The notes beneath the pieces are model-generated. The model saw only the letters and a list, made by a program, of their open reading frames with translations. It did no database searches and had not been told where the DNA came from. Below, in pieces: positions 44,152-52,290 of a stretch of DNA of 64,000 nt. The translations under genes and the position numbers were made by a program. Where the stretch lies: positions 590 to 64,589 of the forward strand of contig NZ_WTYB01000003.1 of the NCBI RefSeq assembly GCF_009828055.1, written 5' to 3'. This DNA is from Erythrobacter ramosus (lineage in GTDB: Bacteria; Pseudomonadota; Alphaproteobacteria; Sphingomonadales; Sphingomonadaceae). Numbering within the stretch: position 1 is the stretch's first letter; each line of letters begins with the position of its first letter.

Positions 44152-46467
44152 TCAGAAGGTCCGCACACGCAGGCTGATGCCGAAATAGCGGTCGGCATCG
44201 CGCGGGATCTGCAAGCGGCGCCCGTTCTCGATATTGAGCAGCACGTAGCTCTCATCAGTGATGTTGCGGGCGTGGAAGGTCACGCGATACTTGTCGTCCG
44301 GATCGGAGAAGCCGACCGAGGCGTTCCAGATGCCATAGGGATCGATCCGGGTGGTCGGCGACTGGCCGAGGTCCGAGAACTGCGTGCTGGTGTGGCGGTA
44401 ATCGGTGTTGAGGTACAGCGTCACCCCGCCCAGTTCCTTGGTATAGTCCCCGCCGATGGTGTAGACGAACTTCGGCGCCAGCGGCAGCACGGTGCCGTTG
44501 CGTGCGTCGGGCGCGTTGGTGGTCGGGTTCGGATTGAACTGCTTGACCCGTGCGTCCGCATAGGCCGCGCTGGCGCGCAGGTTCAGCCCGTCGACCGGGT
44601 TGACGATCAGATCGGCTTCGAAGCCTTCGCTCTTAACCGTGCCCGCGTTGGTCAGGTTCGAAATCGTCGCAGTATTGACGACGATGAAGTTGTTCGCCTG
44701 GAACCCGTCATACTCGACCATGAACGCCGCGACGTTGAGCTGCACGCGGTTGTCGAGGAACTGCGTCTTCGCCCCGATTTCAAAGCTGTCAGACAGCTCT
44801 TCGGAGATTGGCACCGCGTTGTTCGGCGCGGTGTGGTTGAAGAACACGTTGAAGGCCGGACCCTTGTAGCCGCGGGTGTATGAGCCGTAGAGCATGATGT
44901 CTTCCGACGGCTTGAACTGAATCGCCGCCCGGCCCGACAGGTTGCCGTTGGTGGTCTCGCCGCGGCTGGTGTTGGTGCCGTTGCCGCCGCTGGCGATGGT
45001 GCCGCCCGCCGGGTTGCCGTTCGTGCCCGGGCCGGTTGCGGGCAGACCGGTGGTGCGGTTGACCGCCGGTGCGCGGGTGTGGGTGAATTCAAGATCATCC
45101 CATGTGTAACGCAGGCCGCCGGTCAGCGAGAGCTGCTCGGTGATCTGGTAGGTGGCCTGACCGAACAGTGCGTAGTTCTTCGACCGCACGTCGCTGCGCG
45201 AGGTGGCGAAGGGGAACAGCGTGTTGACCGTATCGGAAACATTGCACGGGATCGCTCCGCCCGGCAGCGCCGCGAGAGTCGAGGTTGCGCAGGTCACACC
45301 CTGACGGGTGAAATCCTGAGTATTGTCCGATTGCCAAGCGAAGGCGCCGACCTGATAGAAGAACGGCTTCGACTGGTCCGAAGCGAGGCGGATTTCGGCC
45401 GAGACCTGTTCGGTCTTGACCACACCAAGATCATGCAGCTGGCCTGCGCCGACGATTGCGCGCGGCAGGAAATCGCCCTCGCGGTTCTCGGTGTTCTCCC
45501 AGTTGCGGTAGCCGAGCACGACGCTGAGGGTGTGAGTGTCGGTGATCTCGAAATCGCCGGTGCCCGTCAGGCTCCACTGCTGATCCTGCGTGCTGGTAAC
45601 GAGGTCATTATTGATGAAGCGCTGGTCCTCGCCCAGAGCCACGCCGCCCGGCAGTGCGAGTAGCGCATCCTGCAACGCGCCGCGGCTGGCGCCGGTCACG
45701 TCGACGCAGCAATCATCATCGGCCTTGTAGTAATCCGCAATCAGGCGGACGGTGTTGCCGCCATCGTCATAATCCATGATCCCGCGCACGCCGTAACGCT
45801 CGTAACCATTGACCTTGTCGTTGCGGCCGCCGTTGATATTGGTGATGTTGCCATCAAAGCTGCCGTAGAAGCCGGTCAGGCGAGCGCTGAGGTTTTCACC
45901 CAGCGGACCAGAAATGGCTGCGCGCAGGCGGTATTCCTCGCCTTCGAACCAGTCGGCGCTGGCTTCGGCTTCAAACGTGTCGGTGCCGCCCTTGGACACG
46001 ATGTTGACCAAACCGGCCGAAGCATTGCGGCCGAACAGCGTGCCCTGCGGCCCGCGCAGAACTTCAAGCCGTTGGAGATCAACCAGATCCATGAAGGCTT
46101 GGCCCGAACGCGACAGCACCACGCCATCGACAACGGTGGACACAGACGGTTCAGCGGCGACCGAGAAGCTGATGGTGCCGACGCCGCGCATCACGATCGC
46201 GCTGTTGGCGCTGGTGGTGCCCTTGCGGAAGGTCACCGAGGGGACGACGGTCGAGATGTTCTCGAGGCTGATGACCCCCGCCTGAATCAGGCGATCGCCC
46301 GAAACCGCGGTGATCGCGATCGGCACGTCCTGAACGTTTTCTTCGACCTTCTGGGCGGTTACGATGATTTCTTCGACCTGCGCCATGGCCGGCGCAGTGT
46401 GCATCAGCGCCAGCGAGCTGGCGGAAATGGCGAGCGTTTTAAGCGCAATACGGGTGGTGGCGGACAT
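44152..46467 (-). CDS. TonB-dependent outer-membrane receptor of the SQ locus
   Basis: 771 residues from ATG 46467 with GGGAGAGAA upstream. Signal peptide (ending APAMAQ), TonB box EEIIVTAQKVEENVQDVPIA, plug domain with GVGTISFSVAAEPSVSTVVD and RLEVLRGPQGTLFGRNASAG, then a 22-strand barrel ending FGISLRVRTF with terminal Phe. It matches the large sphingomonad receptor group that imports oligosaccharides, glycosides and aromatic compounds rather than only siderophores. It is divergent from the sulfoquinovosidase gene, so uptake of SQ glycosides (for example sulfoquinovosylglycerol from plant or algal debris) is the contextual inference. Confidence 0.9.
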   Translation of the reverse strand: MSATTRIALKTLAISASSLALMHTAPAMAQVEEIIVTAQKVEENVQDVPIAITAVSGDRLIQAGVISLENISTVVPSVTFRKGTTSANSAIVMRGVGTISFSVAAEPSVSTVVDGVVLSRSGQAFMDLVDLQRLEVLRGPQGTLFGRNASAGLVNIVSKGGTDTFEAEASADWFEGEEYRLRAAISGPLGENLSARLTGFYGSFDGNITNINGGRNDKVNGYERYGVRGIMDYDDGGNTVRLIADYYKADDDCCVDVTGASRGALQDALLALPGGVALGEDQRFINNDLVTSTQDQQWSLTGTGDFEITDTHTLSVVLGYRNWENTENREGDFLPRAIVGAGQLHDLGVVKTEQVSAEIRLASDQSKPFFYQVGAFAWQSDNTQDFTRQGVTCATSTLAALPGGAIPCNVSDTVNTLFPFATSRSDVRSKNYALFGQATYQITEQLSLTGGLRYTWDDLEFTHTRAPAVNRTTGLPATGPGTNGNPAGGTIASGGNGTNTSRGETTNGNLSGRAAIQFKPSEDIMLYGSYTRGYKGPAFNVFFNHTAPNNAVPISEELSDSFEIGAKTQFLDNRVQLNVAAFMVEYDGFQANNFIVVNTATISNLTNAGTVKSEGFEADLIVNPVDGLNLRASAAYADARVKQFNPNPTTNAPDARNGTVLPLAPKFVYTIGGDYTKELGGVTLYLNTDYRHTSTQFSDLGQSPTTRIDPYGIWNASVGFSDPDDKYRVTFHARNITDESYVLLNIENGRRLQIPRDADRYFGISLRVRTF

Positions 46468-46502
46468 GGTAATTCTCTCCCCTGCATCGTGATCGGGTCT
46501 TT

Positions 46503-46528
46503 CGGGCGATAGCAAAGACCATCGCCCG
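46503..46528. promoter_or_regulatory. Inverted repeat in the divergent SQ-locus promoter region
   Basis: CGGGCGAT (46503-46510) and ATCGCCCG (46521-46528) are perfect 8-bp arms around 10 bases, in the 164-bp region between the TonB receptor and sulfoquinovosidase starts. It could be the operator of the LacI protein encoded at 48617, though the spacing is wider than the usual LacI site with central CG. Assignment is by position only. Confidence 0.35.
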
Positions 46529-46631
46529 TGCGGTCGATCTTTCGGTGCTCGGGTTGCGCTTTCCGCCGCGATCTGTCAAGCGGTGTCAGAACGGGCCAAG
46601 GGATAGCCCGGTGAGGGAATCTGGGACGAGA

Positions 46632-48620
46632 ATGGTGGCAATGACGCCATGCGAGGGGGGATTTGACCTGCGATTGGCGGGGTGGACGATCCTGCGTAAC
46701 AGACCACATAGTCCTGTAATTTCAGTGTCTTCAGGCAATTCTCTGGTCACGATGGTGCGTGGCAATTTCCGCCTGTCGGATACCCCTGTGGCAGCAAGGC
46801 CACTGTCTGTTTGCGAAGTGGCGGATGAGGGCGCGGCGGTGCTCTCCAGCGCCGATGGAACCGCGAAACTGTCCGCGAGTCTTGCGCCAGACGCATCGCG
46901 GCTCACTATGACCGCGCTCACCGGGCATGACCGCATCACGCTCGACTTCACGCTGGCCCCCGATGATGTGCTGTGGGGCGGGGGTGAGCAGATGAGCTAT
47001 CTCGCTCTCAACGGTCGCACATTTCCGATCTGGACAAGCGAACCGGGGGTCGGCCGCGAACCCGGCACGCCGCTTACCGATCAGGCGAGTGCCGACGGGT
47101 CGTTCGCGGGCGGGGACTACTGGACGACCAACTATCCCGAACCCACGGTGCTGTGCTCCAGCGGCTGGGCGCTGAGCCTTGCCAATGCCGAATATGTCGA
47201 ACTCGACGCCAGCGAGCAGGGGCGGTTGCGCGTTCATGTGTGGTCGGGTGAGGTAGTCATCGACCTGTTCGAAGGCGCGCCCGCCGACCTTACCCGGCAG
47301 CTCGCCGCGCGCTTCGGTCCGCGTCAGGCGCTGCCCGATTGGGCATTGGGTGGGGCCATCGTCGGCCTCAAGCAGGGCGAGGCGAGCTTCGACCGGCTCG
47401 AAGCTTTGATCGAAGCGGGTGCTGCCATTTCCGGCCTTTGGTGCGAAGACTGGGTCGGCATCCGCGAGACGAGCTTCGGACGCCGGTTGTTCTGGGACTG
47501 GCAGTGGAACGCGGAACGTTACCCCGATCTGCCCTCCCGCATCGCGGCGCTGAAAGCGCGCGGTATCCGCTTCCTCGGCTATGTGAACCCCTACCTTGCG
47601 GTCGACGGTCCGCTCTATCCCGAGGCTGCGGCCAAGGGCTACTTCGCCAAATGCCTCGACAGCGATGAACCCTATGCGGTCGATTTCGGCGAGTTCCACG
47701 CTGGCGTCGTCGACTTCACCAACCCTGCCGCTGCCGAATGGTTCGCTGAGGACGTGATCGGCAAGCGTATGCTCGATTTCGGGCTCGATGGCTGGATGGC
47801 GGACTTCGGCGAATATCTGCCCACCGATCTGCGCTTGCACGATGGCGACCCGATGCAGGAGCACAACCGCTGGCCTGTGCGCTGGGCGGAAGTCAACGCG
47901 CGCGCCGTCGCCTCGCGCGGGCGGACGGGCGATGTGCTGTGGTTCATGCGCGCAGGCCACACGGGCGTCCAGGCGCATTGTCCACTCTTGTGGGCGGGCG
48001 ACCAGTCGGTCGATTTCAGCCGCCATGACGGGATCGGAACGGTCATTACTGCCGCGCTGTCATCGGGGCTGGTGGGCAACGCGTTCAGTCACTCGGACGT
48101 GGGCGGCTACACCAGCCTGTTCGGCAATGTCCGTTCGCCCGAATTGCTGCTGCGCTGGTACGAGCTGGGCGCTTTCAGCCCGGTGATGCGCACCCACGAA
48201 GGCAACCGCCCCGACGATAATCTCCAGATCGACAGCAACGCCGAACTGATCGAGGGCTGTGTCAGGTGGAGCAATATCCACGCGCACCTTGCGCCCTATG
48301 TTCGGCATCTCGTGATCGAAGCGCAGGCGACTGGCCTTCCGGCCCAGCGCGCGCTGTTCCTCCACTATCCGCTCGACCGTGAAACGTTCACGATCCAAGA
48401 CCAGTACCTCTATGGCGGGGACCTGATGGTGGCGCTGGTGATCGAGGCAGGGGCGGTAATGCGGAGAGTCTATCTGCCGGAAGGCGAATGGCGGCATGTC
48501 TGGAGCGGCGCAGACTTCACCCCCGGCTGGCACGATGTCACGGCGCCCATCGGCGAGCCGCCGGTTTTCTACCGCCGCACCAGCACCTTCGCGCCCCTGT
48601 TTGCGGAGCTCGCCCGATGA
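46632..48620 (+). CDS. GH31 sulfoquinovosidase (YihQ/SmoI-like, KERWY type)
   Basis: 662 residues from ATG 46632 (GGGACGAG upstream). Aligned by motif to E. coli YihQ over the whole length, including WTSEPGVGRE, WMADFGEYLPTD, LWAGDQSVD, HSDVGGYTSLF, MRTHEGNRPDDN and PIGEPPVFYRR. Catalytic nucleophile Asp391 and acid/base Asp457. The sulfonate-recognition residues are Lys247 (GLKQGE), Glu272 (WCEDW), Arg285, Trp288 and Tyr493, spaced exactly as Q262, Q288, R301, W304 and Y508 of YihQ: the KERWY subclass described for the Agrobacterium enzyme. No signal peptide, so cytoplasmic. It should release SQ from SQ-glycerol or SQDG-derived glycosides. First of a plus-strand operon. Confidence 0.92.
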   Translation: MVAMTPCEGGFDLRLAGWTILRNRPHSPVISVSSGNSLVTMVRGNFRLSDTPVAARPLSVCEVADEGAAVLSSADGTAKLSASLAPDASRLTMTALTGHDRITLDFTLAPDDVLWGGGEQMSYLALNGRTFPIWTSEPGVGREPGTPLTDQASADGSFAGGDYWTTNYPEPTVLCSSGWALSLANAEYVELDASEQGRLRVHVWSGEVVIDLFEGAPADLTRQLAARFGPRQALPDWALGGAIVGLKQGEASFDRLEALIEAGAAISGLWCEDWVGIRETSFGRRLFWDWQWNAERYPDLPSRIAALKARGIRFLGYVNPYLAVDGPLYPEAAAKGYFAKCLDSDEPYAVDFGEFHAGVVDFTNPAAAEWFAEDVIGKRMLDFGLDGWMADFGEYLPTDLRLHDGDPMQEHNRWPVRWAEVNARAVASRGRTGDVLWFMRAGHTGVQAHCPLLWAGDQSVDFSRHDGIGTVITAALSSGLVGNAFSHSDVGGYTSLFGNVRSPELLLRWYELGAFSPVMRTHEGNRPDDNLQIDSNAELIEGCVRWSNIHAHLAPYVRHLVIEAQATGLPAQRALFLHYPLDRETFTIQDQYLYGGDLMVALVIEAGAVMRRVYLPEGEWRHVWSGADFTPGWHDVTAPIGEPPVFYRRTSTFAPLFAELAR

Positions 48621-49624
48621 GCCGCGCCAACATCAAGGATGTGGCCGCCCGCGCAGGCGTAGCGGTCAAGACCGTCAGCCGCGTGCTCAACGGCCACCCC
48701 TATGTCAGCGATACGCTGCGCGAGAAGGTCGAGCGGGCGATGGCCGATCTCGACTACCGGCCCTCGGTGGCTGCGCGCATCCTGTCCGGCGCAAAGTCCC
48801 ATCAGGTTGCGCTGATCTACGACAATCATAGCCCCTATTACATGTTCCAGATCCAGAAGGGTTGCTGGGAGGTGTGCCAGGAAAACGGCATCCGCCTGCT
48901 CGCCCAACCGGTGGACGTTGCCGATCCACGCGTCGGCGATCAGGTGCGCGGGCTGGTGAGTGAGACCCACGTGGATGGCATCATCCTCTCCTCGCCGGTC
49001 ACCGATTGCGATCCGGTGCTGCGCGCGCTGGAGGGGATGGACGTGCCGTTCGTGCGCATCTCGCCGGGGACCAATCACGCGCTGACATCCTCGGTGTTCA
49101 TGGACGACGCGCAGGCCGCCGACGACATGACCACGCACTTGATCAACGCCGGGCACCGCCGGATCGGGTTCATCAAGGGCCACACCAACCACATGGCGTC
49201 CGACGATCGCTTGTTCGGATACCGCCGCGCGCTCGACCGGGTCGGCATCCCGTTTGAGCCGCAGATGGTGGTCGACGGCGAGTTCGACTTCGATTCCGGC
49301 GTGGCGGGCGCGAAGGCGTTGCTCGATCAGCCCGAACGCCCCACCGCGATTTTCGCCTCGAACGACGATATGGCCGCCGGTGTGCTTGCGGTCGCGCATG
49401 ATCGCGGCATCAATGTGCCGGGCGATCTGTCGGTCGCCGGGTTCGATGACACCACGCTGGCGCGAACCGTCTGGCCGCCGCTCACCACGATCCGCCAGCC
49501 GATGGCCGATCTGGCGCGCACCGCCACCCAAATCCTGATCGCAGGCGGGGACATCACCCACAAGCGCCTGCCCCATGACCTTGTCGAGCGCGCTTCGGTC
49601 GCTCCGCCAAAGAGGAACCCCTAG
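48617..49624 (+). CDS. LacI-family regulator of the SQ locus
   Basis: 335 residues; ATG 48617 overlaps the sulfoquinovosidase stop (ATGA). N-terminal LacI helix-turn-helix and hinge (NIKDVAARAGVAVKTVSRVL, YRPSVAARILSG) and a sugar-binding periplasmic-protein-like effector domain (ALIYDNHSPYYMFQIQKGCW, FIKGHTNHMASDDRL, AIFASNDDMAAG, VAGFDD). It is the likely repressor of both divergent gene sets, probably released by SQ or SQ-glycerol; the inducer is inference. Confidence 0.92.
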   Translation: MSRANIKDVAARAGVAVKTVSRVLNGHPYVSDTLREKVERAMADLDYRPSVAARILSGAKSHQVALIYDNHSPYYMFQIQKGCWEVCQENGIRLLAQPVDVADPRVGDQVRGLVSETHVDGIILSSPVTDCDPVLRALEGMDVPFVRISPGTNHALTSSVFMDDAQAADDMTTHLINAGHRRIGFIKGHTNHMASDDRLFGYRRALDRVGIPFEPQMVVDGEFDFDSGVAGAKALLDQPERPTAIFASNDDMAAGVLAVAHDRGINVPGDLSVAGFDDTTLARTVWPPLTTIRQPMADLARTATQILIAGGDITHKRLPHDLVERASVAPPKRNP

Positions 49625-50539
49625 ATGAGTGAACTGCCCCTTCCGCCTGCCACCCGCGCCCTTGGTGCGAGCGGCATTGAGGTGTCTCCCATTGCCTGGG
49701 GGATGTGGCGGCTGACCGAAAATGGCCGGACCGTCGCCGAAGCCGCCAAGCTGGTGCACGCGGCGCTGGATGCTGGGATCACCTTCCTCGACACCGCCGA
49801 CATCTACGGCTTCGATGGTAGTGCGGGCTTTGGCGATGCCGAGGTGCTGCTGGGCGAGGTGCTGGCCGCCGAACCGGGCCTGCGCGACAAGATGGTGCTC
49901 GCGACCAAGGGCGGTATCCTGCCGCCGCTGCCGTACGATCAGAGCGCGGCTTATCTGCGCGCCGCTATCGAAGCGTCGCTGACCCGCCTGAAGGTCGACA
50001 GCGTCGATCTGTGGCAGATCCACCGTCCCGATATTCTCGCCCATCCGCAAGAGACGGCGCGGGTGCTGGATGATGCGATGGCGAGCGGCAAGATCCGCAG
50101 TCTTGGCGTCTCCAATTTCACGATGGCCCAGACCGCCGCGCTGAACCACTTCCTCGGCAACAAGCTGGTCACGACCCAGCCTGAAATCAGCCCGCTTCGG
50201 ATCGATTGCTTCGAGAATGGCGAACTCGATCAGGCGATGATGCTGGGCCTGACCCCGATGGCATGGTCACCCTTGGGCGGCGGCAGGCTCACCGCGCCGG
50301 AGAATGCGCGCGAGAGCGCGGTGGCTGCCGCGCTGGATGTCGTGGCCGAGGCGCACGGCGTCTCGCGCACGGTCGCCGCCTACAGCTGGCTGATGGCGCA
50401 CCCGGCGGGGATCATTCCCATCATCGGCTCGCAGAACGCCGAGCGGATTGCGGAAGGTGCGACTGCGCTCACGGTGCGCTGGACGCGGACGGATTGGTAC
50501 GCGGTGCTGGTCGCCGCGCGGGGTGTGCCTTTGCCTTGA
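49625..50539 (+). CDS. Aldo-keto reductase, candidate 6-oxoglucose reductase (SmoB-like role)
   Basis: 304 residues; ATG directly after the LacI stop, with AGAGGAA upstream. TIM-barrel AKR with the complete catalytic tetrad Asp56, Tyr61, Lys95, His133 (FLDTADIY, LATKGG, WQIHRPD), and the NADPH-site GVSNFTMAQ and IIPIIGSQNAERI. The closest general type is the YdhF-like group. In the SQ monooxygenase pathway the desulfonation product 6-oxoglucose is reduced to glucose by an AKR (SmoB). Position between the sulfoquinovosidase/LacI and monooxygenase genes makes this role likely. Confidence 0.85.
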   Translation: MSELPLPPATRALGASGIEVSPIAWGMWRLTENGRTVAEAAKLVHAALDAGITFLDTADIYGFDGSAGFGDAEVLLGEVLAAEPGLRDKMVLATKGGILPPLPYDQSAAYLRAAIEASLTRLKVDSVDLWQIHRPDILAHPQETARVLDDAMASGKIRSLGVSNFTMAQTAALNHFLGNKLVTTQPEISPLRIDCFENGELDQAMMLGLTPMAWSPLGGGRLTAPENARESAVAAALDVVAEAHGVSRTVAAYSWLMAHPAGIIPIIGSQNAERIAEGATALTVRWTRTDWYAVLVAARGVPLP

Positions 50540-50549
50540 GTTAAATTCT

Positions 50550-50645
50550 CCGTTCGCCCTGAGCTTGTCGAAGGGCCGCACTTTTCTTCGGGTTCAGCGC
50601 GTGACCTCCAGAAGAACGGTGCTTCGACAAGCTCAGCACGAACGG
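50550..50645. repeat. REP-like inverted repeat with GAGCTTGTCGAAG core
   Basis: Arms 50550-50573 and 50622-50645 (24 bp, two mismatches) share the core CTGAGCTTGTCGAAG and its complement CTTCGACAAGCTCAG, separated by 48 bases. This palindromic element occurs widely in sphingomonad and related genomes between genes. Here it separates the aldo-keto reductase and monooxygenase genes of one operon and could stabilise or split the mRNA. Confidence 0.85.
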
Positions 50646-50689
50646 GGAGCGGTTCTAAGCAGAACGAAAATTGGGATGGGATTGAAGTC

Positions 50690-51781
50690 ATGACTGAACA
50701 GCAACAATGCGAAATCGCGTGGTTCTCCGCGCTCTGCGACGACGATTACGAGTTCCTCGGCGTCCCCGATCCCTATCTCGCCTCAAGCTGGGAGCATTGC
50801 CGCAACATCGTGCTGCGCGCGGAAGAAGGCGGGTTTGACAACATCCTGCTGCCCTCGGGCTATCAGCTGGGCGTCGACACCACGATCTTCGCCGCTGCCG
50901 TGGCGACGCAGGTCAAGCGCATCAAGCTGCTCTGGGCCACCCGCATGGGCGAAGACTGGCCGCCGCAGCTGGCGCGCCGGATCGCGACATTGGACCGCAT
51001 TCTTGGCCCGAATGCTGCTGGCACCGGAGGCAGGCTCAACGTCAACATCATCTCCTCCGATATGCCGGGAGAGAAAATCGAGTCCGGCCCGCGGTACCGT
51101 CGCGGCACCGAGATCATGAAGATCGTCAAGACGCTGCTCAACGGCGAACACCTCGATTTTGACGGCGAGTTCTATCAGCTCAAGCTCGATCCACCGCGCA
51201 TCACGACGCTCAATGGCAAGTGCCCGCCGTTCTACTTCGGCGGCCTCTCCCACGAGGCGCGCGAGTGTGCGGCCGAGGCGGCGGACGTCTACCTGATGTG
51301 GCCCGACACGATGGACAAGGTGCGCGAGAACATCGCCGACCTGAAGGCGCGGGCCGCCAATCACGGGCGGACCCTCAAGTTCGGCTACCGCGCCCACGTG
51401 ATCGTGCGTGAGACCGAGGACGAGGCGCGGCACTACGCCGATCGCCTGCTTTCGAAGCTCGACGACGAGGCAGGCCGCGCGATCCGCGAGAAAAGCCTCG
51501 ACGCCAAGAACTACGGCGTCCAGCGCCAGCAGGAACTGCGCGGCGCGGCGGATGGCGACGGCTTTGTCGAAGAGAACCTGTGGACCGGCATCGGCCGCGC
51601 ACGCTCCGGCTGCGGCGCGGCGATCGTCGGCACGCCCGATCAGGTGCTCGCCAAGCTGCGCGCCTATCAGGCCGAAGGAATCGAAGCCTTCATCCTGTCG
51701 GGCTACCCCCACGCACAGGAGGCCGATCTGTTTGCCCGCCATGTGCTGCCACACATTCAGCACGGGCCATTGGAGATGTGA
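50690..51781 (+). CDS. SsuD-like FMNH2-dependent sulfonate monooxygenase (SmoC-like, candidate SQ monooxygenase)
   Basis: 363 residues, luciferase-like TIM barrel. Residues used for alkanesulfonate oxidation in SsuD are in place: YRAHVIVRET gives the Arg/His pair (R226, H228 of SsuD), GRARSGCGAAIVG the Arg at 297 and LSGYPH the Tyr at 331. With FMNH2 and oxygen it should cleave the C-S bond and release sulfite; for SQ the product is 6-oxoglucose. The context (sulfoquinovosidase, aldo-keto reductase, FMN reductase, YeiH) favours SQ over simple alkanesulfonates. Last gene of the plus-strand set. Confidence 0.88.
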   Translation: MTEQQQCEIAWFSALCDDDYEFLGVPDPYLASSWEHCRNIVLRAEEGGFDNILLPSGYQLGVDTTIFAAAVATQVKRIKLLWATRMGEDWPPQLARRIATLDRILGPNAAGTGGRLNVNIISSDMPGEKIESGPRYRRGTEIMKIVKTLLNGEHLDFDGEFYQLKLDPPRITTLNGKCPPFYFGGLSHEARECAAEAADVYLMWPDTMDKVRENIADLKARAANHGRTLKFGYRAHVIVRETEDEARHYADRLLSKLDDEAGRAIREKSLDAKNYGVQRQQELRGAADGDGFVEENLWTGIGRARSGCGAAIVGTPDQVLAKLRAYQAEGIEAFILSGYPHAQEADLFARHVLPHIQHGPLEM

Positions 51782-52036
51782 CGCAGACGGCCTGAACGCG
51801 GCCGCGAACTTGACAAAGTTGACAGCGTGTCAAGCGTCCACTTTGCAATTTTTCGCTGATATTCCGGTATATTGCTTGCAAAAAGCGAAGTTGACACTTT
51901 GCAGGTTTGCGGGGGGGGGAGGCCTCTCGCTCCCTCCGCATGGCATGGGTTGGTTCAACGATAGAAAAGAGCCGCCCGACCGATAGCGCGTGGCAGGCGT
52001 GTAGGAAACGCGCGGCATGAGGCGGAACCTTCTTGC
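51782..52036. promoter_or_regulatory. AT-rich spacer with repeated TTGACA and palindrome
   Basis: TTGACA occurs at 51810 and 51819 and again near 51891. TTGACAGCGTGTCAA (51819-51833) is a perfect palindrome with 6-bp arms, and CACTTTGCA is repeated directly (about 51841 and 51896). A TATATT near 51870 could be a -10 element. No gene is visible. It may be a regulated promoter upstream of the acyl-CoA dehydrogenase genes, about 400 bp away, or of a small RNA. Confidence 0.4.
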
Positions 52037-52119
52037 CGTCACCCCGGCGCAGGCCGGGGCCTAGGGCCGCATAGGGCAAGGTTTGCCGCGTCTGGGTCCC
52101 GGCCTGCGCCGGGATGACG
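52037..52119. repeat. REP-like inverted repeat with CGGCGCAGGCCGGG core
   Basis: CGTCACCCCGGCGCAGGCCGGG (arms described by position 52037-52058 and 52098-52119) pairs with its near-perfect reverse complement ending GGGATGACG. This is a second common alphaproteobacterial intergenic palindrome, different from the one at 50550. Confidence 0.85.
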
Positions 52120-52290
52120 GAATAAGGGGAGCGTCGGTCGATTCGCCGCCTCGCATCCCGCGCGCGGGGCCATCGACCACCTCCTTGCCGCTACGGCGAC
52201 GCGGCCTCGCGCAATTGCCTCTTTTCCGCGTCCGCAGGGCGTGACAAAGCGTATCGCAAAGCACAGACCATCTGCTGGAGAGAGCACGCC

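Noticed and set aside
46632-48620. Reading GH31 as an ordinary alpha-glucosidase of a starch or sucrose locus
   Set aside because: The KERWY residues and YihQ-like motifs, with SsuD-like, aldo-keto reductase and YeiH neighbours, fit a sulfoquinovosidase better.
46731-50149. Long minus-strand frames opposite the sulfoquinovosidase, LacI and aldo-keto reductase genes
   Set aside because: Antisense to strongly supported genes with active-site conservation; no initiation signals.
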